Below, piece by piece: positions 12,240-24,366 of a stretch of DNA of 64,000 nucleotides. How positions within the stretch are numbered: the stretch's first letter is position 1; every line of letters starts with the position of its first letter. The notes under the pieces are model-generated. The model saw nothing but the letters and a program-made list of their open reading frames with translations, was not told the DNA's origin and did not search any database. Source of the DNA: Diphasiastrum complanatum (Eukaryota; Streptophyta; Lycopodiopsida; Lycopodiales; Lycopodiaceae); assembly GCA_029204225.1 (NCBI GenBank), contig CM055095.1, positions 23,603,641 to 23,667,640 of the forward strand, in the 5' to 3' direction. Position numbers and translations under genes: made by a program.

Positions 12240-13080
12240 GACCATATTGAGATCGTCGTGGTGGCAAGACTTGACGGTCATTTACGGAAGTCTTAGAAAA
12301 GCTTTCGCCATTGCGGATGACGTCAACTATTACGAAAAATTCGTGAGCTGCAAAATGGGAAATAAGAATTTACACTCTTATATTCAGGAATTCATGAATC
12401 TCTGAAATCGAGTTCCATCATTTGATCCAAAATTGGCATCCTGGATCAAGGCTAAAAAGGTAAATCTGTGTTTCATTTGTAACAAGCTTGGGCATATGAT
12501 GAAATTTTGTCCGAAAAGAAAGAAACATGTGGCACAGTTGATCGAAGTCCCTGGTGGTAAAGGTAAAACTTTGGAAATTAACTTGTGTGATTGTGAGTGT
12601 GAATGTTCTTTTAGTATTGCTTCTTTCTTGCCTAGATTTCAAATAAAAGAGAAAACTATTTGAGGATGTGACATATTCAACTTAGTAAATCACCTCGGGG
12701 CGCTCCTGTCCTTCTGAAAGGAGAAGGATGGAAGTTTTCGAATGAGTGTGGATTACATAGCAAATTAAATACGGTGACTATTAAAAATAAATATCCATTA
12801 CCTAGGATGGATGACCTTGTAGATCGCTTAGGTGGGACTAAAGACTTCACTAAGATAGATCTTAGAACAGGGTACCATCAGATAAGAATTAAGTCGGAAG
12901 ATGTGTGAAAGATTGGATTTTGTATAAAATTTGGCCATTACGAGTTCTTAGTGTTGCCTTTTGGATTAATGAACGCTCCAACAACGTTCCAGCAAATGAT
13001 GAACAATGTATCTCGTCAATATTTGGAGAAGTTTGTGATAGTGTTTCTAGATGATATTCTCGTCTACAGTAAGACCATAG
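12240..13080 (+). pseudogene. Ty3/gypsy gag zinc knuckle joined to reverse transcriptase
   Basis: The plus strand shows a gag tail (LRKAFAIADDVNYYEKFVSC), then a CX2CX4HX4C zinc knuckle CFICNKLGHMMKFC at about 12475-12520. After a stop at 12661, RT follows directly without protease. Its blocks are KYPLPRMDDLVDRLGGTKDF, then DLRTGYHQIRI, the conserved [16 protein letters not shown], and the catalytic FLDDILVYS at about 13045-13072. A TGA interrupts RT near 12906. Sequence stops at the inverted GCATCTAT/GAAACGC repeat at 13078. A deletion of protease and part of RT, plus 3' truncation, makes it non-functional. Confidence 0.9.
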
Positions 13081-13170
13081 ATGCACTGCGTTTCCAAAAC
13101 GCGTTTCAGAAACGCATTTCTTAAATTTTCAAAAAAAATTCCAGAAACGTTTTTTTTATATATATATTTT
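13076..13170. repeat. Dispersed GAACGC-type repeat, right copy of an inverted pair
   Basis: ATAGATGCACTGCGTTTC at the left edge is the reverse complement of the segment at about 11096-11113. AACGCG, GAAACGC and CCAGAAACG motifs follow, then a T-rich/TA-rich tail. Together with the copy at 11041-11117 it brackets the gypsy fragment. Confidence 0.6.
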
Positions 13171-13344
13171 CGGGTGCAGGATGGTCTAGTTCAGGTGCAT
13201 TAATCCATGTTGGGTTCTGTCAAGGATAAAAATTCAAAACTAACCTCTAGTCTGTTTGTTACGATCACAGATGGTCCCAGTAAGTGTGTTTTCGCTCAGG
13301 GAGTTGGAAGGCCAAGTCATGAAGAAAGAGGCCTTAGCGTCGGA

Positions 13345-13433
13345 GCCGGGGTCTACCGGCAGCCCCCGGACCCTACCGTTGGGGGGCGTTGCCCCCCAAA
13401 CCGCCCCCCAGACCCCCGAACCCCCCGAGCATT
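13345..13433. repeat. GC-rich palindromic block
   Basis: About 90 bases of very GC-rich sequence interrupt AT-rich DNA. The core GGGGGGCGTTGCCCCCC is an inverted repeat around CGTT/G, and runs of C follow (CCGCCCCCCAGACCCCC). A second short palindrome-like stretch, CCGGGGTCTACCGGCAG, lies to its left. It has no coding assignment. Such hairpin-forming GC blocks recur as mobile repeats in some plant genomes, but I cannot name a family. Confidence 0.55.
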
Positions 13434-14520
13434 TATTGAAAACCAGAGCAAATAACAGCCAAATAGCTATTGAAAATAAGATCACCATGAGTAGAGACAT
13501 TGTGAGATGCAAAAGCATACAACCAATAGAGGGACTCATCAGCTGTCAGACCCACGCAGACATCAACATCACCTACGACGACGATTATTATCATCATCAC
13601 CATCATTGTCAGACTTTCTCTCAACTCAACTTACAAACAATAGTGTACCATACACAGATCGATCTCAAATCTCAAACTTTATTCAATTCTCAGCAAGTCC
13701 ATAGCATGAACAAGCAAGAAAGCCTATGAAGCTGGCTGCCTTGTCTCCTCCTGCTGCATAGAAAGTGATGAGGATTTCCTCTCTCTAGGCTCACTTATAC
13801 ACACCCCTTAACCATGACACATCCTAACGCCACCACATGGCAAACTCCATGCACATTCGACAGTTGCCACCTGGCAATACCCTGAGAAATAGACAAGTAG
13901 GTACACTGACATGTGTCACTCATACACTAGACCAAGTGTCCCAGTGACCATATGACACGTGTCATGTTTGACCAACCAACCCTAATGTGTCACTCATACA
14001 CTGAACCAAGAGTCCCAGCAAGCATATGATGACACATTCTTGTTGACCAATCAACCCTATCCTACTTTTTAGGAGGCCAATGTAGTCACTCCTAATTTAT
14101 GACCAAGTACCCTAAACCAAAGCATCACATGCGACTCTGAGGTCCAGTAGCTCTAATTACAGATTATTAGCAATTTACTTAAAAAGGTCACCACAAGCCG
14201 GTGACTTAGCCATTTCAAAAATCACAAAATGTACATTTGTCTATGAAAACTGTAAATAACAAGGATAGAGAGTAAAAGTTGTAACGATCATCCTCATCAT
14301 CATCATTAGCAATAGTTACTAATACTATCACATCCTTTTTTAGTAGAATGTCTTGAAAACATTTAAATGATTCTTATAGCAATAAGATGACTTATGTATT
14401 CAATTGATGTATCTATTTCATCAATTTGTCATGGATATGTATTTTATGCGCCCTACTAATTAGAACTTGACATGCACTTCAAATCTTATGTACTTTTTGG
14501 TATTTCAAAGACATTAATAA
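13434..14520. other. Intergenic sequence with short imperfect repeats
   Basis: No gene is recognised. A CATCATCACCATCAT stretch occurs at about 13590-13608. A roughly 75-base unit containing TGTGTCACTCATACACT and AAGxGTCCCAG is repeated imperfectly at about 13912-13985 and 13986-14060. Confidence 0.6.
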
Positions 14521-14886
<366 letters not shown>

Positions 14887-14907
<21 letters not shown>

Positions 14908-17900
14908 ACCATCTTGTATAAGTGTGCTGTCAGCAACAAATACTGCAACAGGATTACCAGGAAAAGGTGGCGACTGTCTTAAATGTGAAACTTGTGCACC
15001 AGCCCTGGCAACTGCATCTGCATCTGTAATAGAATAAATGGCTACATGAAGAAGCCCTAATTGTCTCTTTATAAGTTCTACGTTCTCTTCCAACACTTGC
15101 AACTCTTCAAATGGAAGCTTCAACTCGAGCGCCTGAGGGCCAACAGAAAGAGTTTCATCCTTCTTGAATTTGATAAAAGGCATGCACTGCTTCAGTACTT
15201 GCTTAGAATTGATCGATTGACCAATTGTACTATCTTTGAGGACAGCCATAATCTCTTCGTGTGGTGAAAATGCTTGAGAACTATAGTCATAATGAGCTTG
15301 TAAGATCTTTAGGCACTCTTCTTTCCAGCCCTCATATTTCTCTCCAACAAAGATTAATGCAGCTACGGGCTTTAATGAAGCAGTTTCAACAACATCAGCT
15401 CCACTTTTTTTACCTTTCTTGGGCCCAGCTAACTGTTTTTGAAGAACCTTGCGAATATCTATTATCACATCCTGTAAGTACTTGTTGGCACGTTGAAGCA
15501 TGGGATTGGGAGGATTTGCAGCTGGCCAACCTGCCACAACTGCAAAACCATTCTTGTTTAACAAATCTTTCCAGACATACTCTGCATAGTGGGGGCAAAT
15601 AGGTGTTAGTAACCTTGTCTGTACATCAATAAACCTCAAAACAAGATCTGCACGCATTCCGCCTAGACCACAGGACAGCCTGTATTCATCTCGAGCAGTC
15701 TGGAGGTCATAAAAGCCCGATTTCAAGGCATCCCTGAACATCAATGAATTGTAATTTTGCTCAGTAATCGAAATGGCAATATTTATCTCGTTGTCAAATA
15801 CTCGATCTGCAAAAGTAGATGCAGGCCCGGTTCTCAGCGACGACTGTGCAGCAAAAACCTCTTCTATCCATGTAAGCTCTTTTGTAAGACGAAGAATGGC
15901 AGCATTTGCTGTTTCAAAGACAAAATTTGCATCATCAGTAGTATCTCCTGCGTCAGCCAGGGCAAACCTTGTGGCATCCGCTGAGAACTCTTCAATAGAT
16001 TGTTTAAGCGTGCAGAAGTTGCCAGTGGATTTGGACATCTTCTCAGAGTTCAGCATGATCATTCCATTGCATCTAAAGGCCTTTGGCCATCTGTCTTTGG
16101 TAAATAAAGCCGTATGGTTATAGATGCTAAATGTCAGATGGTTGTTTATCAAGTCCTTCCCAGATACCCGCAAATCCACTGGATACCAGAATTCAAATTC
16201 GCGTCTCATTCTTTGCAAAATACTCAAGGGAATACTACTGCGTGGAATAGGTCCCCTTCCAAAAACGTAGTTCCATACAGCAGAAGTCATCTGTTCAGGT
16301 TTAATCACACCTTTTGCATCACCAAAAAGGTTCCCATTCTGTAGAATGTGTGCAATAGTGTAGTAGGCCATGTAGATTGTAGAATCGGATAGTGACTCGA
16401 CCAGAAACTGAGGGTCCCAAGGAAGCCGAGTACCAAGACCGAACGATCTTGAGCATGCCCACTGGTTGAGCCAGCCAAGTGTATGTTCAAATCCATGTCG
16501 TGTCTCATCACTGTACAAATTCATCTCTGACAGACATTCTTCCGCCTTGGTTTTCCATTCATCTTCACCGTAAGTTAGGTACCATTGGTCAGTCAGTGCA
16601 ACAACACACTCATCTCCAGATCTAGACATGACTTTTTTCTCAGGTTCACTGTAAATCACTGCTTCTCCCCTCTCAATCAGCAACTTCTTAATAAGGGGTT
16701 TGGCCTCTTGCACCTTCATTCCCTTAAATTCCCCAACCAACATACTCCCTTCTGTAAAGCCTTTCAAATATGTCTGCTTCTTTGCTTCAGCAAGCTTTTC
16801 TTTATCATTCTGACTCTTAATCTTCAGGTCAATACAAACTTTCTCAGCTGCCTTGTCTCCAAATTCAGGAATATTTATGATAGGAATCAAATCAAAGGGA
16901 AGAACCCATTCGTCTTTGACACCAAATTTTGCACGTAGAGCTGGCTTTGTCTTCAAATCAGAGAGGGCCATATAGTCATCGGGTGAATCACTAGGTACAC
17001 TTGTCACAATTCCAGTCCCCTTATCAGTAAGGATTGTCAGCATTGGCAAGGCATAGATAACAGAGTTGAAGGCAAGTGGTGAAACAAGGGGGACTCCTAT
17101 CAAATCATGCCCTGTTAAATCCAGGAGAGACGTAGGTTTCAGTGGAACTCTGGACAAATGCTGGTAAGCAAGGTTAAGAGATGCCCTTTCAGTGACAATA
17201 AAAACTTCTTCATCACTAATCTCAAAAGCTCCATATCGTCCATCAGGAAGCACCCAAGCATTCGTCTGCCCGTACATTGTTTCTGGCCTAAGTGTGGCTG
17301 CAGCCAAGAACACCCTCTTTGTCTCAAGTGTCTTCAGCTTTCCAGTCAATGGGGATTTCACTTGCATTTTAATAAGCGTGTACTCCTGTGGCAGCACCCC
17401 TTCACCAGAGGCTCTATCATGGTCAGCACACGGCTGCTTGTCCAAGGGGGAAAATATGGTATATCGCATATCTTTCACAATCTTCCCCTGATCTTTTAGC
17501 ATTTGCAATTGCCATCTTACAAAAGAATCATAGAAAGGATTCATGTCTGTCGTGATAAAAGAACGACGCCAATCACACCCAAGTCCAAAGGCCTTCAAGT
17601 CACTCTTAGCAATGAGTGGAAAATACTGCAGCCAATGGTATGGATCGCGAAATTTGACAATCTCTGAATCTGAAAGCCCTAGTGATTGCATAATTTGCCA
17701 TTGATATATGGCAGAACTTGTCTTTGAAGCAGCTTTGGATTTTTTGCTTTTGAATTTATCAGGTTCTGCATTTTCCACATTATCTTGTTTACTCGTAATT
17801 CCTAAAGGCATCCCCTCAGCAGTTTCTTCTTCTTTCTTGTCGCCGTCATCTTTGGGAAACACTGGGGGGTTTCCAAATTGTGTGATCTCGCGATCAAGCT

Positions 17901-18249
17901 TGTCGGCACATGCTTTTATGGGCATTCCTGTGCAATGAAATCCCATGGGCATGAGTCCCTTGTATCCTTGTAGACGCTTAAATGCGACTGCAAACTCCGC
18001 CTTCGAAAGTGAAAAGGCATGACCGAGATGAAGAGCTCCATTCATGTAGGGATAAGGAAAGGTTGCAAAATACTTCTTCCGATCCATGAAAGAAAGTTCT
18101 TCAACAGGTGCATCGAGCTCAAAAACTCTAGCATCTTCCCATCGCTGTTGCACGGCTTCCTGAATCTGGAGCAGCCAATCCCGCCTTGCATAACTTTTGA
18201 TGCCATCTGCACGGCTTTTTATCCCCTCCAATGGGGATACAGCAGCCAT
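14887..18249 (-). CDS. Cytosolic leucyl-tRNA synthetase, class Ia
   Basis: A single uninterrupted frame of 1120 codons charges tRNA-Leu with leucine in the cytosol. The Rossmann-fold HIGH signature is HLGH at residues about 74-77 (PYPYMNGALHLGHAFS). The CP1 editing domain is marked by LRPETMYGQTNAW near 320 and TGIVTSVPSDSPDDYMAL near 413. The KMSKS loop is SEKMSKSTGNF near 734, followed by the anticodon-binding helices and a eukaryote-type C-terminal extension. Length is close to that known for plant/eukaryotic cytosolic LeuRS (about 1,090 aa). The start MAAVSPLEGIKSRAD is the first Met of the conserved frame; no transit peptide is evident, which favours the cytosolic form. The last residues (about GNIHI) fall inside the 113-bp duplication, so the C-terminus may have been altered by it. 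Confidence 0.97.
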
Positions 18250-18267
18250 CTCAGCAAACCCTAGCAG

Positions 18268-18520
18268 CTACAAGTAGAGAAAATGCCCTCACTTAGACCA
18301 TCTGTCAACACACGTTCATGATACTTCTATCCATTTCAGTCATCCTTCAGCAATCAGTTTAAACTTCTCGTGACTGCTCAGACATGAGATTACCAAGCTA
18401 AGGCTAAAAATCATAAAACGATCTACTTTTTATGTGCTGCAAAAATATTGAGCTCGAGGGTTTTAATAATGGAAGAGAAGCAAGGCACACTCATAGGCAG
18501 AGAGACAAGAACCCACTAAC
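18268..18520 (-). other. Inferred 5'UTR intron of the LeuRS gene
   Basis: On the minus strand, GATCAG/GTTAGTGGG at 18520 is a strong 5' splice site. TTTTCTCTACTTGTAG/CTGC at 18268 is a good acceptor with a pyrimidine tract, 18 bases upstream of the LeuRS start codon. A 253-bp leader intron is inferred from splice-site quality only. Confidence 0.5.
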
Positions 18521-19015
18521 CTGATCAGAAATTTATGTGATAAAAGCCGCCCAGCCACAAAGTTTACTTTCAAAATATGCTCCAACCCCAGAGAATGCAC
18601 TAGATATATTTACGACTTCAAATGAAAGTAGAGAGAGAAAACTACTTTTGCAAAGTTTTAAGGCTCCAAGTGCCAATGCGTCTGCTTCGTCACAGCCTCC
18701 GGTGCTATCCGCACCTCAAATCATTTCTCTGTGTAAATGTGTATCTAAGTAAGTTTGCATAAATCCTGGAGAAAGCAGATGCAAGCTGCTTTTTCTTCTT
18801 TGCTGGCGTCCTATGACCAATTGCTCAACCTTGTGTGTTATAATGCGACATATTTGCTCACTCCTGCTTCTTCACAAGATCAAGTACTACTGTCTACACT
18901 CCGTCATCCATCTCTCTTTCTCTCTCCCTCTATCTCTCTCCCCCCCCTCTATATATATCGATATTTCTCCTCCCCCAAACCCTAATCACAGAGAAACCCT
19001 AATTTCAGTGAACTC
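18521..19015 (-). promoter_or_regulatory. Probable LeuRS leader and promoter with telo boxes
   Basis: Upstream of LeuRS there is a TATATATAT stretch near 18949-18960. Beyond it are two AAACCCTAA telo boxes at 18977-18985 and 18994-19002, together with C/T-rich runs. Telo boxes are known in plant translation-apparatus promoters, which suits an aminoacyl-tRNA synthetase. TATA use and the start site are inferred. Confidence 0.45.
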
Positions 19016-19384
19016 CTAACTTGACATTATTTATATTTTGAAGGTCACGCTTTGTAGAATTCCACAACACTCATGTTGTATCAAAATGACATTAGTTTTA
19101 TGGGATGAATTGTAACACACGTGTCCATCAAACACACCTTGTTAAATAGAGTTGGTTAAAACCCTAATCGCACGTGGACCAATCAAAATGGGCAAAACCC
19201 TTTTTGTTCATCAGTGCTGCTGACATTTTATCTCGTAAGTATTGGTGTCTATCCGTCTGATGATGCTACATTTTTTACTTTGACACGTGACAAGCATCTG
19301 AAAGTGCGGGTCAAAAAATTCAATGTGGTGTTGTTGTATAGCTACTCTTGTTAACCCGTTCACATGTTTTTTAAGTGTTCTTTT

Positions 19385-19425
<41 letters not shown>

Positions 19426-20102
19426 TGGGTTGTTGTGGGTCTTGAATGAGATTAGAACTTTTGACTAAATCTCAATCATGAACCCCAAACTTTCTCCTTT
19501 TTTTCAAGTTCCTTTGCATCACAAAAAGAGCCACTATATTAATGCATGCATCATCCGGTGAATGGATAGCATGTAAGGAGCCCCTTATTAAAAAGGCTTA
19601 TTTTTATTGTTGTAATTGTTAGTGGTACATATGCATTTCTATTGGAAGGCCACATGCCAAGGTAAAAAGGTGCCTTGGAAGGCAAGATATGTGTTGAGGA
19701 GCTATGAATTCTTACGGTCAAATGTCAAAACTCAACAAAATGGTTGGTCAAGGTCAAGGTGTGTTGAAGTAGCTATGAACTCTTACAAAGTCAAATCTCC
19801 GAATTACTCAACAAAATGGTTGGCCTTGCCTTGCAAAAGTTTATGGGGAATATAACATTGAAGGAAGTAATGCAGAAAATTTTAGATAATTTCACTTCAG
19901 CTGCAGGGATTCATATATTTTGATGGGCCACACTATTTTTCTAACACTTTGAAAGGTATGCAAATAGGACAAAGTGGAAATAACATATACTAGCTAAGGT
20001 TAACATCCACAAATAGCAAATAATACCATGTTGAAGGTTGAGGTCCAAGTATATCATATGCACTAGGTAACCTCCAACTAGCCGCTTGTTTTTAAACCTT
20101 CA
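19016..20102. other. Intergenic DNA, no gene recognised
   Basis: This AT-rich stretch includes the T14-G29 tract at 19381-19423. At about 19677-19830 a short imperfect direct repeat contains GTGTTGAGGAGCTATGAATTC and GTGTTGAAGTAGCTATGAAC-like units, each near CTCAACAAAATGGTTGG. No conserved coding sequence is visible. Confidence 0.55.
19381..19423. repeat. T14-G29 homopolymer junction
   Basis: Fourteen T are followed directly by about 29 G. Such tracts are assembly-sensitive and the exact length is uncertain. Confidence 0.9.
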
Positions 20103-20562
20103 TGGCTATAGATAACTCTGATTGTTAAAAACTTTAGCTTGATTCAGCTAGTAGTATATATTTACAAGTGTCTTAAAAAAAAAAACTTACAAGCATTAAA
20201 TGTGATTTATGCCAGTCTTTGTATATGTACAAAGCAGGTAGCCGCCCTTGGGATATTTTAGTTGTCCAGTTGTTTTTAGGGTTAATAATAAATTGGCGAT
20301 GTCGATCTGCCACTGTTGCAAAAACCCCGAAAAACCCAAAGGTAGCCTTTAAATGGATTTCAAGGCAGTTTGATAACTATGTCGCATTTTTTCGAAGGGG
20401 CAAAAAAGGCAAAAAAGACGAAGGTGCTTGTTAAAAAATATTTTAAGGCAAAAACGAAGTTTGCAAAAATACAAAGGTTCGAAATATGTAGTCGGCCTTC
20501 GGTTGTTTTTCAGGATGCTCATTACTTGAACGATTGTTAAGGTTGAGCATTAAAATCTAACA
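20103..20562 (-). repeat. Copia LTR, 3' copy (element 1)
   Basis: On the minus strand it starts TGTTAGATTTTAATGCTCAA directly after a polypurine tract (AAGGGGGAG) and ends CTATAGCCA. A homologous copy lies at 25091-25553, and a truncated inverted one at 61338-61755. The TG start after the PPT identifies it as a 3' LTR; about 460 bp. Confidence 0.85.
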
Positions 20563-20677
20563 CTCCCCCTTAATGTGGATCCTGAAAAGCTTTGATCTTT
20601 ACATTTAACATATCGTTAAATCTGAGATGATGCTCCTTTGATAGAGCCTTTGTGACGTAATCTGCTGCCATGTAGTT
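20563..20677 (-). pseudogene. Copia element 1: end of RNase H and polypurine tract
   Basis: The minus strand encodes the conserved Copia polyprotein tail YMAADYVTKALSKEHHLRFN then DMLNVKIKAFQDPH, with a TAA and then AAGGGGGAG immediately before the LTR. The upstream part of the polyprotein is separated by the LTR of a second Copia remnant at 20678, so element 2 interrupts element 1. Confidence 0.85.
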
Positions 20678-20959
20678 TGTTATGTAGAAAACTAATATTG
20701 TCAATAATCAGATATGCAACATCAAGCATTCACCATAAGCAATCACCAAAGAAGCCGAAAGAAGAACACGCACTATCAATCTATCACACTGACACATATT
20801 GAATGTACAATGTACATATAAACCCTGAACCCTGATAGAGAGAGAGAACCTAGGAGTAGACTACTAGACAAGCCTACGGCTAGTTACAACTAGTAATAAA
20901 GTACATCGTAAACAGTAACTAAGAAGTGTAACAATGAAGTTTATCATTGATTTCTAACA
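20678..20959 (-). repeat. Copia LTR, 3' copy (element 2), nested in element 1
   Basis: On the minus strand a purine-rich tract TTGAGGGAGAG (20970-20960) precedes TGTTAGAAATCAATG. The segment ends ACATAACA at 20678, giving an LTR of about 282 bp with TG...CA ends. It sits inside the RNase H codons of element 1. Confidence 0.8.
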
Positions 20960-20983
20960 CTCTCCCTCAATGATAAAATTGCA

Positions 20984-22812
20984 TTATTTCATTCCTAGTA
21001 GAGTACAAAACTTTTCAAATTTACATCTACATAATGACTTGGTAAAAATATTTGTCACTTGATCTTCAGATTTACAGAAAACAAGATCAATGGCTCCATC
21101 AAGAATTTTCTCTCGAACAAAATGATAATGTATTTCGATGTGCTTGGTTCGAGCATGTAAAACTGGATTTTTGGCAAGGTGAATGCAGCTTTGATTGTCC
21201 CAAGATATAGTAGTCGCATCCACTTGTGGTTGACCTAAATCCACAAGCAATCTTTGTAACCATACCGCTTCTTGTGCAACATTGCTGAGTGCTCGATATT
21301 CAGCTTCCGTCGAGGATAAGACTACTGTAGATTGTTTTTTGCTGTTCCATGAAACTGCAGCTGTACCATAACTGAATGTATGACCACTTGTAGATCTTAT
21401 GTCATCAATATTATCTGCCCAATCAGCATCTGTATATCCTATCAATATTGGCGCTTTAGGCTGATCATACTTCAAACCAAAATTCAATGTCCCTCGAATG
21501 TATCTGAGAATACGTTTAGCAGACTTCCAGTGTGTTTGACTAGGATATTGCATAAATTGACTAACAACACCAACAACATAAGAAATATCAGGTCATGTGT
21601 GTGTCAAATAAATCAAACTACCCACCAGCTGTCTATACAAATAAGCATCCGCTTTCTCAGATTCATCATATGCATTAAGCTTCGTGTTGACATCCATAGG
21701 TGTACTCAAAGGCTTACAATCCTCATATTGAACTTATAAAACAAATCTTGTGCATATTTGACCACATTTTCCTTTTGTCATACTTCAATGCCAAGACAAT
21801 AGTTCATCAATCCTAGATCGCTCATGTCAAAAGCATTGGAAAGATATGTTTTGATTCCATCAATTAAGCTCTCATTACTTCATGTAATAATCAAATCATC
21901 CATGTACAACACAATGAACACTATATCTGAATCTTGCCTTAGAATGTAAATATTAGGATCAGCATCACTCTTTACCATTTTCCTTCGCTTGAAGTGTTCA
22001 TCAATGCAAGAGTACCACGCCCGTGGTGCTTGCTTCAATCCATAAATAGCTTTGTTGAGCTTACAACAAGGTGCTCTCTCCCTGGTTCAATAAATCCTTG
22101 AGGTTGTACTAAGTACACCTCTTCATCCAACACTCCATTAGGAAAAGCAGATTTAACATCCATTTGCTGGATCTTCCAACCATAGAAAGCAGAAATAGCA
22201 ATGACAGAACGTATAGTTACCATCTTAGCTACGAGTGCAAAGGTTTCCTCAAAATCAATACCTTTCTGATGCTCAAATCCTCTCGCAACCAGCCATGCTC
22301 TGTATTTGTTGAGTTTCCCATTAGCTCCATATTTGATCTTGTATATCCATTTGCAAGTGATAGGCGTCTTACCATCAGGTAGCTCAACCAAGTTCCACGT
22401 CCTATTTTTTGATATAGCTTCCATTTCTGTTTCCATAGCTTCACGCCACTCCTTGTGCTCCTTTGCTTTATCAAAAGTTTTTGGTTCTTGAGCCTTGAGC
22501 ACAGAACTCATTAGGGCTAGATTCAACTCTAATCTTGCAAGAGGTTTTCGATTTCTACTTGATCTTCTAAGCTCTCCCTGCTCACTAGATTCGGGAGTAT
22601 CTCCCTTCACACCTTTCCTTGGATTTGTCCTTCTTGTATTTGCATTTCGAACTTGAAGCTCCATCCTTCACCTCGGCCCCCTTTCTTTGGTTGTCCTTGG
22701 ATGGATTGGTCTTCTTTTTGTAGCATCTTGAGGAAAAATATCCTCCCTTGCCACAAAGGTTGCACTTAGGATCCTTAATTTCCTTCAATAGGATGCCACC
22801 TATTGATGCCAT
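20984..22812 (-). pseudogene. Copia element 2: gag zinc knuckle, RT and RNase H, lacking protease and integrase
   Basis: Reading minus from 22812: a gag tail with a CX2CX4(G)X4C-type knuckle (CNLCGKGGYFSSRC, where the usual His is Tyr). This changes frame almost at once into the RT leader (KEWREAMETEMEAISKNRTW, TPITCKWIYKIKYGANGKLN), then QQMDVKSAFPNGVLDEEVYL. Around 21890 the catalytic YMDDLIIT is followed by a stop. RNase H (21553-20984) is well kept: LIGYTDADWADNIDDIRSTS, SSTEAEYRALSNVAQEAVWL, DNQSCIHLAKNPVLHARTKH. Protease and integrase are absent, so a deletion joined gag to RT. No 5' LTR is recognisable to the right. Confidence 0.9.
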
Positions 22813-22929
22813 GATAAGACAAAAACCTTGTGATATGATTCTAAATATAATTTGTGACTCTTAAGAGACTAGATATGAACATATTCATTAATCTAGAAGG
22901 ATCTATGAAAGAATCAATCTTCACACTAT

Positions 22930-23930
22930 ATATTTGAAGAAGAAGAATCGGCCACATTGATGAAAAGAAAGACATGTCCAAGCGCATAGCCGATCTTAGG
23001 ACAGAGGATACTCTGATTAGCCAGCAGGTTATTCAGATCAACCACAAGCTGACGATTGTCAGACAACACGAGACAAAGTTTGAAGCTGATTTGAAGAAGG
23101 CCAATGAGTCCGCTCAACGACTAAAAGACTATGTGGAGACCTTCAGAATGAACTCACCATGGCGCATGACAAGGTTGACAAGACAGTCCAAGATTCCAAA
23201 CAGCAGGTCTTGTTGCTAGCCGAACAATTGGACTTAGCAGCATTGGAACGCGATTGACTTCAAGGTGAATTGGACACGACCACCCTTGAACGCGATTCCT
23301 ACTTACAGACCCAAGTGCTTGATCGTCCAATCACACCGGATGAGATCCGATACTTGTTTCGCAAAGTGGAAACCTACCATACTACACTAGCGAGATTTTA
23401 GAAGAAATTCGATAAACTCAAAAGGACGACAACCACCGAGTTAGGCAAAGCCGAGGCCATTATCAAGGATTATGAGAAAGCCATCGCTCAGGTGTTGGAA
23501 GCCGGGCCTCAAATTCCAATTCCATTGATGCCAGAGTTCTCACCTCAGCACCAGGATTAGGACAGAAAAGGATACAGAGTTGGATTCAGGCATGGACCAG
23601 GGTGGAGCCCGCGATGTCCATGAAGAACAACCAGTTCCATAGGCAATAAAAGTAGGTCCATCTTCATCAAGGACCACACCATTGTTCAGATGACCAATCA
23701 GCATCGAGGACTAGATCCAAAGATTTTTAGCGCAAAATCCTCATGAGTTCTCGCGTGGTGGTTGGGTCATCAAGTTTAAGACTTCTGAAATTGAGACCGG
23801 CAAAGAATTGGATAAAATACCTGCATTGAGAGAGCAGCCAGCTTGGAGAATAACAGTTTCTGAGAAAACTTCAGAATCCATCAGGAGTTATCCATTCTAT
23901 CGATGATGAGACCCAAGTAGTTTTGAAAAG
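22930..23930 (+). pseudogene. Coiled-coil ORF remnant of unknown family
   Basis: From about 22974 a plus frame reads MSKRIADLRTEDTLISQQVI, then QINHKLTIVRQHETKFEADL and KKANESAQRLKDYVETF. After a frameshift near 23145 it continues with heptad-like sequence (DKVDKTVQDSKQQVLLLAEQ) and ERDSYLQTQVLDRPITPDEI. Stops interrupt it at about 23256, 23398 and 23558. Its charged, Leu-spaced pattern predicts an extended coiled coil. It lies between Copia fragments of opposite strand and has no recognised domain. It could be an accessory ORF of a retrotransposon or a captured host exon. Confidence 0.45.
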
Positions 23931-24366
23931 ACTCTAAACATATTTTTTCTATGTTTTGGAAGCTTTTGTCTTCCCATTGTTTGTTGTTCTATGTGGACTA
24001 CCAAAATGATCTAGAGAATTGAAAGCATAAATAAAATCTAAAATATCAATGGAAAATAATTTTGAAAAGCAACATAATCTAGAACTTGTCAAATGTAGTT
24101 TTAGCTTGTTCTCTGAGCATTTTCAACTGTTTGCAAGTAGTACAAACATGTATTTTTTATTTTGTTTAAGGAATTTTTTCTAGACCAAAATTTCTGTTCT
24201 ATTGAGATTGCATGTTTTTATAATTTTTTATGAGAGAGAAAGGGAGAGAGAGAAAGAGTAAGCTATCTTCATTATGGATCTTAGTGTTAATGATTGTAGT
24301 GTTAATGCTTAGGGTTAATGGATATTAGAGTTAGATGTGGATCTTCCATTCATGCTGAAATCTAGA
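23931..24366. other. Non-coding stretch between element remnants
   Basis: AT-rich sequence with a GAGAGAGAAAGGGAGAGAGA tract near 24231-24258 and a TTAATG-containing short repeat near 24280-24325. No coding signal is seen. Confidence 0.5.

Noticed and set aside
15061-18264. Several 60-117-codon ORFs on the plus strand
   Set aside because: They are antisense shadows of the LeuRS reading frame, which has conserved motifs throughout.
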